Assembly (NCBI GenBank): GCA_026018925.1 | Contig: JAKSZU010000016.1 | Span: 8,388,940-8,452,939 of the forward strand | Direction: 5' to 3' | Origin: Tupaia tana | Lineage: Eukaryota > Chordata > Mammalia > Scandentia > Tupaiidae | Length of the DNA: 64,000 bases | In this document: piece by piece, positions 11,419-25,700 of the stretch | How the letters are laid out: each line of letters starts with the position of its first letter | How positions within the stretch are numbered: the first letter of the stretch is position 1 | Made by a program: the position numbers and the translations under genes | The notes under the pieces: model-generated | What the model was told of the DNA's origin: nothing | The model's input: the letters and a program-made list of their open reading frames with translations, nothing else | Databases searched by the model: none

Positions 11419-13557
11419 GTGCTTCTCAAAAAGAGACATGTGGGCTGGCCTCATGGTCTAGTGGGTAAGAGGGCCAGATCCCACATAGCTGACCATGTGA
11501 TCCGAATCCTGGCTGGGTACTGGTGCACTTATGCCCCAAACCCCAACAGGACAGAGAAATGGAACAGTAGGAATTGCAATGTAACCATGCCTTGTTAGGG
11601 GTACTCGCTTCCTCTTTCTCTTCCTGTCACTCCCTCTGTCTCTTTCTGGCAAACACGTGTCCTCTGGCAAAATTTTCTAAAAACAATGCAGAAAACAGCA
11701 TCAGAGACCCAGCCTACGTGGTGAAGCCTGTGGCCTGCTGGACTGGAGTGCTGGAAGCCACCCTGAGGGTCAGATCCCACGGGTCAACCTTGAGAACACA
11801 CTCAGGCACGTGAAGACAGCCAAGCCCCTAAGGAGCGGGAGGCTGGGGAAAGGGCTTTGCAGTGTGATGAGACTCTGTTGAGGATCCTCTGTCTTTTTCT
11901 CTCTCTTTCTCAGTCTCATGCACATTCACATGCTCTCTGTTATTTAAAATAAATAAATAAAAACTTATGGCCAACTGTAGTTGTAACTTCCAATTTTAGA
12001 TTTGTTGAAGGAAAGACAAAACCACCAGGAAGATGGAAAATAAAAGTGAATTTATTTACTTGCCAGATAAGAAAACTCACATGGGTGAACAGCATGGCCA
12101 AATGGTTCTCAGACAGGAACAACTTACGTGTTTTATGTGCTTGGAAGGAGAAGTTCACTGAAGTTAGGCCAGGGTGATTGAAGTTCGCACACTGGCTAGG
12201 GCATGGTAAAGTTGAAGTCCCTGCACTGCTGGTTAAAACTCGTCTTGCTGTCCCTTGGTCAACAGAGTCTTCATGTAAGTCCAGTGGAGGTCTGTTTTAC
12301 TGGAGCCACTCAAAATTGCTAGTTATTTGCCCAGCTTCATAATTCAGTTTTACCATTTCTTAGGCAAGTCTGCTACAAGTAGACATGTCTTTTTTTGTTT
12401 TGTTACGTTTTTTCCATAGAGCCAGTGTGCTCAATGGAGAGACAGACAGACACAGAGACAGAAAGAGACAGAAAGAGGGAAAGTGAGGATTCACCCCCAC
12501 CTCAGGGGAATGGTCCCGCAGCAATCTATTCTCCTCCATTCTCCTCATGGGATTCTAGGCACGCGCACATACGCACCCGGTGTGATTTTTAAGCTGTCAT
12601 GTCCAGAGCTCAAACCGTGGTCAACCATGTGGGAATCCAGCACCTTAATCCCTACACCAATGGCCAGCCCCAACAGGTCTTCTAACACAGGTCTTCTACC
12701 CCTTTTCTCAATTCTGTCCTAACACTCGAGCTGCTTAAACATAGCTTTCCAATCATGAGTGCTATTCCTGTTTAATGTCAGTAATAAGTGTGTGGAAGAA
12801 AGCAGATGCTTTGAGACAGAGACACAGTCGGTCTTAATGGCCCCTCCAGAGCCATTGCTGTTAGCACAGCATTCCTGAACAACTACTATTCATTTTCAAA
12901 ATCTGTGCATTATTTGACTGCAGAGCTGTAGCCATTTCTGTCTATCTGTGAATTAGTATTTGGAGCTTCAGGGGGGGAAAAAAAAAACTCAATTTTCTGT
13001 TTCAGTACAATACTTTTAAAATAAATAGTAATGGCACGACATGAAAATACATTATGTCCTACATGAAAATATATTATGTCTTACAGACATAAACATATAT
13101 AGTTACCTCTTACAGAAATGAGTATCTTGATATAAGTGAATATAGCATTTTATAACTTAAGTAAGGAATACTTGACCAGCTAGGTAATATTCATATCCTT
13201 TTAAATGTGTGAGGACGTGACTTTTATTTTGAATTAGTGTCATTAGTCCTTTTCTAAAGTCCTTGATAGATTTTCTGTCTTTATCAGAAAGGTTTAAAGT
13301 GGAACCAGGAGATGGCGTAATGGTTATGTAGCTGGACTCCCACATAGTCGACCAAGGTTTGAGTCCCAAATCCAGTGACTTAAAACTCATGCTGGGTTGT
13401 GTGCATGCGTGCCCAAGATCCCAGGAGGAGAATGGAGGAGAAGGGATTGAGGCATGGCCATCCCCCCTGAGGGGTGATTTCTCACTTTCTGTCTTTCTGT
13501 CTCTCTGTCTCTCCAGCGAGCTCACATGCCCTGTAACAAAAATGCCTCTCTAGACAC

Positions 13558-13588
<31 letters not shown>

Positions 13589-16566
13589 AGGCTTAAAGCA
13601 CGTTGGCATGTGATGAGTTCTCCAAATAAATATTAAATTATGTTGAAAATGCTTTAAATTCTCAAACCTTCTTTATAAATCATATCAGATGCTGTGAAAA
13701 TGTCTTAATCTTTTGTTTTGTTTTGTTTTTTAACGAAACACCAAGCTGAAGTTCTAAGGTCAATGAAAGCAAACATTCTTTTAGCAAATGTTTATTCCCT
13801 TTGAAGAGGTGGTAACTAAGGAGCAAAGCCCTGAGCTCTGCTCCTCCAGCTGTCCCACCCAGCAGTACCCAGCTGCCTGTGCAAGCAGAAGTTACTTTTG
13901 GGGAATTTAACCTGAAAGTGGTATATCATCTCTACATCTGTAAAGTCACCGGGAACTGTAAATTAGCAAATACTAAACCTTTGCTCCTAAGCAATATACA
14001 AGGTTACATTGCTGTAGGCTCCTGGTTACCACACTCCTGCTTTATGTGTGTTTCTGTTTAAAGACACTTTATTTAATATATATTGATTCCTTAACATTGA
14101 AGTCACAGAGACACCACTATGACTCACACCTGATTGAAGCTTTTTGAACTCATGTGTTTTCTCTATAAGACACATCACTATCCTTTAGTTCTTAGAACAC
14201 TAAATAGCACTTCAGCACTGTGCTTGACAGCCATTTTAAACAGTAAAATCACCCAAGAAAAGCCAGAAATGCAGAACACCATGGGACTGAACAGGCTGTG
14301 ACAAGGACACTCGTTTACATATGGGAGCTGAAACAAGAATGCAGAGTAGAAAGTACCTGTCAGGTGGCTCAATTTTTCCCCACTTTGCACGTGTCCATGA
14401 ATGACCACAAAAGTGCCATGAGTATTGATTTGGAGGTTGCAAACTAATTTTAGCAAGTAGGCAAATTAACAAATGAAGAATCGGCAAATAATGAGAATCA
14501 ACTCGATGTGAATGTACCTTGAAAAGTCTTTCAAAGCACAGTAGAAATCTCAGGAGAATTTGCAGAATAAAAGTCATTTTGATAACATTTAACTCAGATA
14601 TGATGACTTTGTGCCTTGTCAATATTTTACATTTTAAATTAATAGAGTAACAAATATATTAGTTGGAAGTGACCACAAGTTCTTAGCTCAGTAAAGTTAG
14701 AAAGAAAACCACTGTTGCAAGTTCTTGGGCTCGCCAGCTTTCACATTAACGCGCAGTAGCAAGGGGGATCTACTGTAATCTGATGTGTTACCTTCATGGT
14801 TAACACTGCCATGTGACCTCATTATTGGAGAAAAAAATTTCCCTGTGTCTTACTGAAATACTACATTGCCAAATAGGTGAAATTCATATGGAAACGTTTT
14901 AATCGTAACAAGTGGTATAGATGCTGTTCTTAGACTTTTGATTCCATTTTATACTGCAGACCAAGTACAAATTGACATTTTAAAGCTGGTTTGGGTTAAC
15001 TCCTTAATGTTGGAAATTGGAACTTTCCGATGTAATGACTTCTGTAAAATAGCATGTTGTGCTGTTGACAGAACAAATGGAAAACACGCACGTACCTATA
15101 GAAGTATCCTTGAGAACAAAGTGGAAATGACCCGGGTGGTTGCAACTATAACAAGTAGGCCTTATATGGAAATTATTTCCTTATCTGGAGATAAAATATT
15201 AGAGTTTAAAATAGTCTTATTAATAAATTCAGGTTGTGATTATTGTTTTTCGAAATAGCTATATTTTCGCTGCTTTAAAAGCAGGCTAGTAATCGGATAA
15301 TTTTCTTGGGCATGCATCACTGTCAGTGTGGCCCGTTGGCATCAGAGTCGCTCAGAAATTCCAATTAACCATGTAAATATATTTCATAGCATCACATCTC
15401 ACTTTGTCAGAACCCCTGCTGCCTTTCTATCATTAATGAAAATGCAGGTGCAAATAGCATTTATGTACTTTGATAGAAAGCAGTTGGAGACATGTCACTG
15501 TGGGACACAACACTTTCAGATTATGTACATCTGTTCAAATAATGTATCCAGCCCCAGCGACAGGAACACGAGGATGGAAACATCTGCCCCTGAGACCATT
15601 TGCCATATAGCAGATGCTTACATCTTTATTTATGCAGATGGTTGGTGTGGGGAGTTGAGCAGAGATAAAGGCAGAGTAGTTTGACAGGGGCACGTAGGGC
15701 GTTATGCAAGCCAAAAATGTCGGCTAGGCATTTTTCACGTATAAAAGTCTACTATCACGAGTAGTAGAAATTCTATACCTAATAATGCTTTCGATAGAAT
15801 AGACATTCAATAGTTATCTTTAAATTAGTTAGCATCAAAATCCTAAAAGTGTTTACTGAAATTTCAGTATCCAGTTTGCATTTGTTTTTCTAGAGAAATT
15901 TATTGTTTTGGCTTTGATAAAATAATTTTAAATGATTTTGAATACATTCTTTTCCCTTTTGAGGGGGCACATGCTCCCAACAGAGATAGAGAGAGGGAAT
16001 GAGAAAGAGAATGTGAGAAACCACCCCCCCAGGGGAGATAGCCATGCTACCTCCCTTCTCCATTTTCCTCTCAGGACTTTAGGCATGTACACACGTGGAC
16101 TGGGGGCCGTGTGGGATCCAGCTGCCTTAACCTCCATGCCACCTGCTGGCCTGCATTTTGTTTCTAAAAATTCTATAAAAACAGTACTCTACTTTTTAAA
16201 AAAAAAAATTATATACTACCAAGAGAATCTTGTGATATTTCTTAAAATTGGTTGAAAATGTCACCAGTTTGAATAGAATTTATGAACTAGCCCATGAATA
16301 TTAATGCAAATTAAGTAAAATAATTTGAATTATTACATATTTATAAGATTTTTATCAAGCATTTTATCATTTAATTTGTATTCTAACATTGCTAGTAAGT
16401 AATATTTTATTATAATTAATATTTTTATTAGGATTAATTACCTTTTGCTACTTTGTTACCAAAACTCTGTCCTATTGATATGCCATATTATATTCTCAAG
16501 GAAGCAAAGATGAAGGGACAAAAACTTAACAAAAAGCAAAACATTTCCACATCTGATTTTCTGTTC

Positions 16567-16608
<42 letters not shown>

Positions 16609-17152
16609 ACACACACATGCATTATAGAATCTCAAGAGATGGGAAGTTAGATTTTATTTTCAAACCTTTCTTCGGTCTTTTTTTTTTTGGGGGGGGGGGG
16701 AGAGGTTTTTGCTATAGGGCGCGTGCGCTCGCCAGACAGAGAGAGACAGAGAGACAGAAAGCAAGAAATCACCCCCCAGGGGGGCTGGTCACGCCACAAT
16801 CCCTTCTCCTCCGTTCTCCTCTCGGAATCTTGGGCACGCACGCACACACGCCCGGCGTGAGTTTAAGCCACGGGGTCTGGGACGCGAACCACGGTCAACT
16901 ACGTGGGAGTCCAGAGACATAGCCATTACACTAACTGCTGGTCCCAAACCTTTCTTCAGTCTTAAAAATTATTCAGGACTGACCCACACCAGGGGCACAG
17001 TGGTCAGGCAAGTGCTCTGCAGACTGGAAGCTGGTAACTACATGTTTGGGTGTCTGAGTCATCCTGGGAGACACAGCAGGCACTCAGGATTCTGAGACAC
17101 TGGAGGGCTGGGGGAGAGGATGGTGGTGTGGAGAGACCCTGGTAAAGTGCCT

Positions 17153-17195
<43 letters not shown>

Positions 17196-19673
17196 CATGT
17201 GTGCCAATCAAGAGTGAAAAACAGCACTGCAGACTGTGAAGTGCATATGTTTATGTATTGTATCTATCAATATTTACCATATTAGTGATTATATGCAGAA
17301 AAATGTATTTATGAATTTATTTTAAAACAATAATAATAAGCTCATTATATCTTAACTAACCTAGTTGAATGAAATTGAACATGTTTTTATGTTACAAAAC
17401 AAAAAATTAGTCAGAGGACTGGCACTAACTTAGATTTTTACAAATGTCTCTGAAGTCTGGTTTCATTGAGGATACTTGGAGTTTCGTATCTGGTCAGTCT
17501 CTTGAGGTGTTTATGTTGAAGTATTTGAAGAAAATCCAGCTTTATGATATTTAGAAAGGGAGGGAGGATTTTGAAAGTCTTTTCAGATAATTTTTTATTT
17601 ATCTGGGTATTTTTCTTTGCTACTACACCAAAACTTGTCAGTTGATAACTTGTTAAAGCTTAGTTATAACGTAAAATTTGAAACCACGTCAGTGTACTTT
17701 GTGTTACACTGAAATGAGTTTTTCACCCATGAAGGTAACATGATGTATTGGTTACTTAGAAGACGTTAGTTCACAGAGTTATGCAGATCTCCTTTTAGCT
17801 ATTTTAAAAATCACATTCATTGACATAATCACCAGTCTCGTCTGTAAAATCTTCTTCAATAGTGGGAAGCTTTAAGCTCCAGGTGGTGAATTTGTTCCCC
17901 AAAAGTCCCATTGCCACTTGAAAGAATGATTTTTATCATTGGCAACAAATACTTCCAGGAATTTTTTTCTTGTAATAACAAGCTCTGTTCACTGACTTTT
18001 GAGAAAACATCTGCCAGATACCCAAGTCGCAAGATGTTCTTCTAACATATTTTAGCATGCATCTGTCAAATGGTCTTTCAAGTAAAAATGGTATTCCATG
18101 AAGAAACAGCTTGCTCAGCTCTACCATGAAGTCAAGTGTTTTCCTCAAGGCAGCTGTCCTACCTTGTGAGCAACAGAAGTGCACTGGGAGTGCAGACCAT
18201 TCTGCCATACAAAATATTAAAAAGGCTTGTACTCGAGGACCAAGATTTTAAAAAAAAGAATGTTTTTGTTCTGCTATGAGAACATGATGGCAGAGAACCC
18301 AACTGCTTGGGCAGCTCGCTGTCACTGGCTCAGTCCGGCCAAAGTGCCAGAGTGGTTTTACCTTTCGCCATATCCATGCTATGTGTGCAGATGTCAGCAG
18401 AGAAGAAAAGACAGGTGACGTCTCAAGATTAGGATGAAATTAGAGTGCTGGGACCCTCCCCAGGTTCTGCAGACCATACTTTGAGAAACATCAACATGAG
18501 TGTCTAATGTTCTCATGCTACTGCGGGGAACCCACGGCCAGCAAAGGTTCGGATTCCTATTTTGTCCAGATTCATTTGGTTGGGCCTGGACAGCCACAGC
18601 CAGACCTCTGCTCTCTGCTTTCCATACAGTGCGGTCTTGCCTACCTTTCTCTTAGAAGCTCCTACCCAACCCCAAATTAAAAAAGCCCCAGATCTGAACC
18701 ATATACCATAGCGTGGATGTTTTATCACACTGACTAGAGGGGCAGAACTTGCTACATGAGGCACTGAGAAGTTCTTTTAAAGACTTTTTCTTTCAGGCCT
18801 AATATTATTAAGCAACCCCAGTTTTAGAAGCAGAGGATTTGGGATTATCATTGGGAAATGTCTAAAAAGTTTACATTATTTTTAAAGTTACGGAAGTAAT
18901 GATATCTTCCTTTATTTTTGCTCATCAAAACAAAACAAAAACACTACATTGTTAGCCCTCAAAAGTGGCATTAGTTCATTGGGTACTTGTCATTTTACTA
19001 GAGTTCTATTCTGAGCTGAGTCCTTACATAGCTCACTGACTGGGGAGGTGTATCCCACATGGCTGCCCACTTTTCAAAACCCAGAAGTTTGAAGAACATG
19101 CCAGGCACAGATGTGTGCACACCCAAAATCCTGACAGAATGCTGAAGTGGAGGAGGGAGGGTTGTGGTGTGAGCACACCCCAGCGGAGGGTGCTTTCTCT
19201 CTCCTCTTGTGCTTGCTCACTCGCTCACTCGCTCTCTCGTGACTACACACACCCTCTTGCAATTAAAACAAAACAAATAAGCACAAAAATACTTGAAGTT
19301 ACGTTCTGGTGTAAGCCTGATGTGTTTACCAGAAACTCTGTAAAGGGAGGTCACTTGTATGAGAAACCTGCTTTTATGTCCCAGGGCATCACAGATTGCT
19401 ATGTGTACATTTCATTGACACCATTAACAGTCTGTTCGGAAACGATGCTGTAGATTCCTGTTAGAAGAAGAAAGCTTTCAGGCCAGCCCCGTAGTCTAGT
19501 GGTTAAGAGAGCCAGATTCCACATGGCCAATGATGGTTTGAATTCTGGCCCTGACAGCTTGAAAAACGTACCAGGCACATGGATGTGCCCAAACTCCTGA
19601 CAAGGTAGAAAAATGGAGAAGAAAAGATTGCACTGTGATCCTGCCTCGTTGGGGGATGCTTTCTCTGTCTCTC

Positions 19674-19708
<35 letters not shown>

Positions 19709-22700
19709 GGCAAGTATCTCACCCTCTGGCTATTAAAAGAAGCAAACTTCTCTCTCCTAGAAGTTACACTCCTTGATTAGAAAAGAAGGTTGTTTAAAAA
19801 GACCTTTATTTTCTCCACATTGAGATGGATTATGTTACACTCACCAATTATTGGAGAAGACTGACCTATCGCCAGGAAAATTGCAAAACACTTTAATAAG
19901 TTCAGTGTGTCAGATGGAGGAAGAACAGCTTAGGTGCCCAACAGGCCTGGGTTCAAATCCACTTCTCAACAGTCTTGTGACCTTGTACAGATACTCAGTC
20001 TCACATCTATAGAACGCAGATGTTAATATCAGGAATTAGTGGAAGGTTGGTGAGATGAATGGTTAAGCATCTAGTCTGACCATGTTCTAAGCAGTATTTT
20101 AGTACTTCTTAGTGGAAGTTAAATATTCTAGACGGTGGCAGGAAGAATAGAACTTAATACATGGAGACAAGGACTATAAACGCTATCCACAATAAATGTT
20201 CTCACAAGGAAAAGGAAACAGGACTCAAGGACTCTATAAAAAGTCCTTTAACAACTATAAAGTTGTTACGTTTGTGTTTGAGAGTTAGTAGTTCTATCAT
20301 TCATTAAATAATATATTGTCTGACGACTGGATGCTCTTCTGGGGACTGGCATCCTTGCAGTGCACAAACAAGCCCCTGCTCTCTGGAGCTTACATTCTAA
20401 TAGAAGGAGACAGATAAATAATTTACTATAAAGGTAACTTTAATGAAGGATAATGAGAACAGAAAGAAGAAATTGGCATGGAGCTGAGCGGCTATTTTTA
20501 CTCTTTTTTATTTACATATTTTTCCATGAGAGAGACATACACAGAGAGAAAGAGAGCCAGTGAGCGAATGAGCCAGGCAACCAACAGGGCCTCAGGCCAT
20601 AATCCCCGCAGCCTCTGCCCACCAAGATCACGGACATGCGCGTGCACCTGGCATGTAGAGTCCTCACTCCTCATGGGATCTTCCCATGTTGTTTCAACGT
20701 CACGGAATATGATGTTCCCGCCATGGCTGGCCGAGGGTGGCCACTTTTAGACAGGATGTTCAGAAGGGTCTCCCTAAGGGCTGGGGAGCTCACCAGTGGT
20801 TCAGACTGAATGCCGCCTGGGAAACCTGGAGAGAGGCGGGGGGCCCAGAACAATACTCCATTTTCTTATTCTGAGGTACGCATTTTTAGACATTGTAACA
20901 TTTCAGGACTTGAGGTGGTTGAGTTGTGCTTCTGCCTTCTTTCCCCACCCTAGAAACGGTTTCCATAAATGCATCTGTGCATTGCAATCAAAGACAGAAG
21001 GCAAGTTTGGAAATAGAAAGATGAGGCAGAGGACGAGCTCCTACGTAACGGCCTCTCCTTTTTCCATGAAATCACTGTCAGAAATCATGGACAAAAGCAG
21101 ATGCCTCTTGCAGGGCAAGGATGGGGTAGAGAGTGGCTCAGAAAAGCAGTGGGAGAATCCCAGGCTTGCCCCAGTGAGAGCTAAAGGGCTTCTGTTGGAG
21201 ACGAGCGATTGTGGGATTGGTCTGCAGCTCGAGACTAGAAACTTAACCTTCCCACGTTGTCCAGCATCACCGTGGCTGGAGATCCCAGCAGGAGGCTGCA
21301 GGCAGTAAAGTGGAGGGCACGGGTGGGGGCCAGCCGAGGAGGAGGCTGTAGGAACACAGCAGTGGGGTGAACCCAGCATGTGCTGGGATGTCCATGGATG
21401 ATGTGGAACTTGGAGCGCCTACGTAAGTGCACATACACACAAATGCACGTGGCTTCAAAGCAGGGGGAATGGCGGGAGACTGTGCAGTCACCCCATCACT
21501 TCAGGGAAGGAAGAAAGTTAACTCTTATACATGCCTAACTTGTAGGTGGAAGTTGATGTTCCTTTCAGTCAAGTTCTGTAGTTATCATCAAAGGACAGAA
21601 AACATTTTGATAGAGAAGCTGGGCAGGTTTCAAAGGAAAGAAAATCCGAAGTGGTCACCACAGCTTTCAATCTCTGGTGACTGTTCTTTGTACCACTCAG
21701 GTCATCTGATGGGTACCGAACCAAATGAGGTTCAGACCAGTCCTCAGGCACTCTCTGCCAGAGAAGCCAAACCGTGACCCTCGCAGTTGTCGAGGAAGAA
21801 GTCTTTATCACAGGTGTCCTCATCTGGGAGACAGGTTTGCTCAAAAGATCATACCCTGAATTTGTACAGGGATGGGGTTTTATAGAGGAATTATTCCCAT
21901 CCAAGTCTTCGACCAAGCTCATCTATTCAAATGAAGGACTGAGACTTGTGCAGGTCTGATTGGTCGACTTAAGCAACAGTCCGATTGGTCCATTGTTGAA
22001 ACTGGTACTGTTCTGATTGGTTGCTCTGCAGCAGCCAGCATCCACACTGTCTTCCCAGCACCGGGGGGTAGAGGTATCAACCTGAGGTCATTCAGCTCTG
22101 CTCAGAGGCACATATGCCCTCTGAGCAAGCCCACAGAATGATAGTCAGCACCAGGTCTGTCGCATCCAAGCTAGTTCTGACCAGCTCCACGAAGGTAAAC
22201 TGCAAGTCCAGGTGGCTTAGTGCCAGTCACTGCCTGATACTTCATTTCCTTTCCCTTCATCTTCTTCAGTGTTGTAGGTGGTCTCTCTATGTTAAGGGAA
22301 GGTGTGCCTTGATAAATAAGTAGCAGTCAAGACTTACCAACAGAAGTGTTAGGGAATAATATCCACATAGCAAGGAGATATGTTACTTCTAAAAGGCTTA
22401 CTGCTATCAACCTTGTGCATTCGTACTTACAAATCATGGACTATTGGACCTAAAAGCTGAGGTATAGAAAATCTTGTAGCAAAAAATGTTATAGGTCTTG
22501 ATCAATCAGAAGTTAAAGCATCTAAGAAACTATACTGTAAAGCAGTAGAACAGTTATTTGTTTTAAATGTAATTGAACACTCCTCAAAAGCGTCCCTTTT
22601 ATATAAAGTAGACCTACTTCGGTTTTTTTGTTTTTGGTTTTGGTTTTTTTTTAGTGAGGTTTTTGATATAGGATGTGTGTGCTCTCCAGAGAGACAGACA

Positions 22701-25700
22701 GAAAGGGGGAATGGCCATGCCACAGTCCTTTCTCCTCTGTTCTCTCGGGATTTGGGGCACACATGTGCACACACCCAGCATGAGTTTGAAGCTGCTGGGT
22801 CCAGGACTCGAATCATAGTCGACTATGTGGGAGTCCAGCAACATAACCCTTACGCCATCTGCTGGTCTCAGTAGACCTACTTTTAAAATCGTAGTATAAA
22901 AATAACTAATAAAATACACAACATTCATAATAAAAAAAATGTAATCTTTCTGATCGCAGCCCCTTGCTTTTAACTATTTTGTTGAAACATTGTGATCTTT
23001 AGCGCTTTAGTTTCATAATTGTGATATTTTAAACAAATGCAAGAAACTTCCAGCCTCCTGTGTGTGTCCCAGTTTAATCGTTCCAACCGATTTGCACATT
23101 CTGATGTTGAAACCTTACGTTTATCCCAGTAAGGAAAAGGTTGACTTCAGCAGCTGTCATCTCGTTAGTCATCCCAGATACTTAACCGTTCCACCTACTA
23201 TTGAAATACAAGATTTGAAAAGAAGGGAGTGTTTTTAATTTGTTAGTGGACGACTTCCTTACTCAGTTTCTCTTGCAGATGTGCACATGCTCACCAGTCC
23301 TGCTGAGAAACAGCTGGCTCAGCAGATGCCCGAGTCTCCTGGCAAGACAGCGGGCTCAGGTATTTTGTGGTGGGTAATGGGATGTCGGGTGACACAGTCT
23401 GCTCCTTGTGTGACTGTGTTGAAGTTCAGGTTCAAAGTCCCAATTTCAGCTGTGGGACCCAAATGAATGTTAACAATCCTAGTGATAATAACAAGAGTAA
23501 GAGGATAAGATTAATAAAGCATTTGGGAAGTTTCCATTTGTTTTGCTCGGTGTTCTCGAAAGGTCCCAAGTTCTTAAATTGTTATGCTACTCAATCATTC
23601 CTGGAGTTTGGTGAAGATACTGACTTGATTGTTTTGTAATGTTAAAAGAAAAATAAACCAGTCAATTTAATAGAGTAGAGTTTTAATAGAGCAAATCTTA
23701 ACACAGTTAAAATCGGGCAGTTGTCCCCGGACTTCCGAACAGCTCCGGCCAGCCTCATGGTCAACTCGGCCTTTTAAGTCGGCAGAACTGGAAAGTGAGG
23801 TGTGCAGTGAGAGGAAAGTGTCGTACACAAAATGTAAGTGAGGGAGCGAGGTAGAGAAATCATTGGTTACCTTCTGAAGTGTGTCTGCATTAACACGGTT
23901 TCAAAGGCGGGATGCCTGTGATTGATTGAAGCATAGCCACTTTGATTGGCTGTAATTTAGCAGCCAGCTCAGAAAAACAGCCTAACACAGGATTTCGGCT
24001 TATCCATAGCAATCAAAGTGTGGAAATACGGCTGTTTTAGGCCAAAATCGTTTTTTGTTTTAAGAGAGGTTTTTGCTATAGGGCGCATGTGCTTGCCAGA
24101 GAGACAGGAAGCAAGAAATCACCCCCTACTTTTAAAATCGTAGTATCCCCAGGGGGGATGACCACGTGGCCACACCGCAATCCCTTCTCCTCCGTTCTCC
24201 TCTTGGGATTTTGGGCACACAAGCACGCGTGCCCGGCGTTACTTTTTAGCCGCCAGGTCTGGGTCGTGAACCAAGGTTGACTACGGGGGAGTCCAGCGTT
24301 GTAACCGTTACACCATCTGCCAATCCCCAAAATAGTTTTATTTAACAATTCCCCTCCTTTTGGACAGCCTCTCAATAATAATGAATAAAATCTTGTACAT
24401 GTGTCAGATACATTTTGTCAAGAGAGAGACAACTTAATGTTTCTAAATGTTTTAAAAACAAACGATTATCTCAACTGTCTTTTTTCAGAAACTCTTGAAT
24501 TCAAAACAATTCCTCCCAGAAATAAGAACTAATAAAAGAGGCTTAATTAAAGTGAAGTTGACATTAGGGAAGTTGAGAATTATTAAAATGTATTTATAAT
24601 GATAAAGATTTTAAGTGTACTTATTTGGGACATGATTATGTGGCTGACAAGGATAGTTACTTAAATTTAACAAACCGTTTTGTGGGATTTTTTTTCTTTT
24701 ATTGCTGTTATTTTAGGTTAATTGGCTTTTAAGATTTTTCATAAACGATGCTTGTTTCTTCATGCTTTATTATATATTTGCATTTCGAATTTCTTCAGTT
24801 TTATGGGTTCTAGTTCCCATTTTGATACCAATTTTTTCTTTTTTTTTTTTTTTTAGAGAGGTTTTTGCTATAGGGCGCGTGCGCTTGCCAGAAAGAGAGA
24901 CAGAAAGCGAGAAATCCCCCCCCCCCCCCCAGGAGGGATGGCCACACCGCAATCCCTTCTCCGCCATTCTCCTCTCCGGGATCTTGGGCACACACGCACA
25001 CGCGCCCGGTGTGAGTTTAAGCCACCTGGTCCGGGACACGAACCACGGTTGACTACGTGGGAGTCCAGTGACATAGCCATTATGCTAACTGCTGGTCCCC
25101 CAATTTTTCTTTCTGTACTGAATCTAAAACTTTTTTCATAATGATTTCCTCCGCAAAATATTCAAATGTACAAATAAGGGCCTTCAAATTTCTGCTTGTT
25201 CTGCCCCATGCTCCCATGAGCTCACGTATTCCACTTTTGCATTAAGAAAGTGCATGACTATTGCTCTCACTGCTCCCTAGGGATGTGCCCAGTGTACCTA
25301 GCCCACCTTCCACCCCATGGCAGAGTCATTGCGATCTGGACTCTGGACATAACTGCACTTCCCGAATGTTATCTACTAGAGCAGCCTCCTCCTCTCCAGC
25401 TAGGTTCTGAGCCACAGTGGCCTCACTTAGGCAGTATAAACAAAAGCAAAGCCAAGCAGGAAGGAGTGTCCTCATAAAACAGCTCTTTAAAATGCACATA
25501 TGTTAGCTCCTATTCACATTGAATTGTTAATCCAATTAGCACTTTGTCAACTGGGATACAAAAATTTGCAAAGGTTGGGGGTGGTAAGCTAGCTGTGGGT
25601 ATGGGAGCAGACTGACAAGAGCCTGAGGAGAGGGATCAGGCTTGGGGAAGGTGGAACTGCCCAAGTGGGCATCCACAGGAGAACAAATACTTTCACAGTT

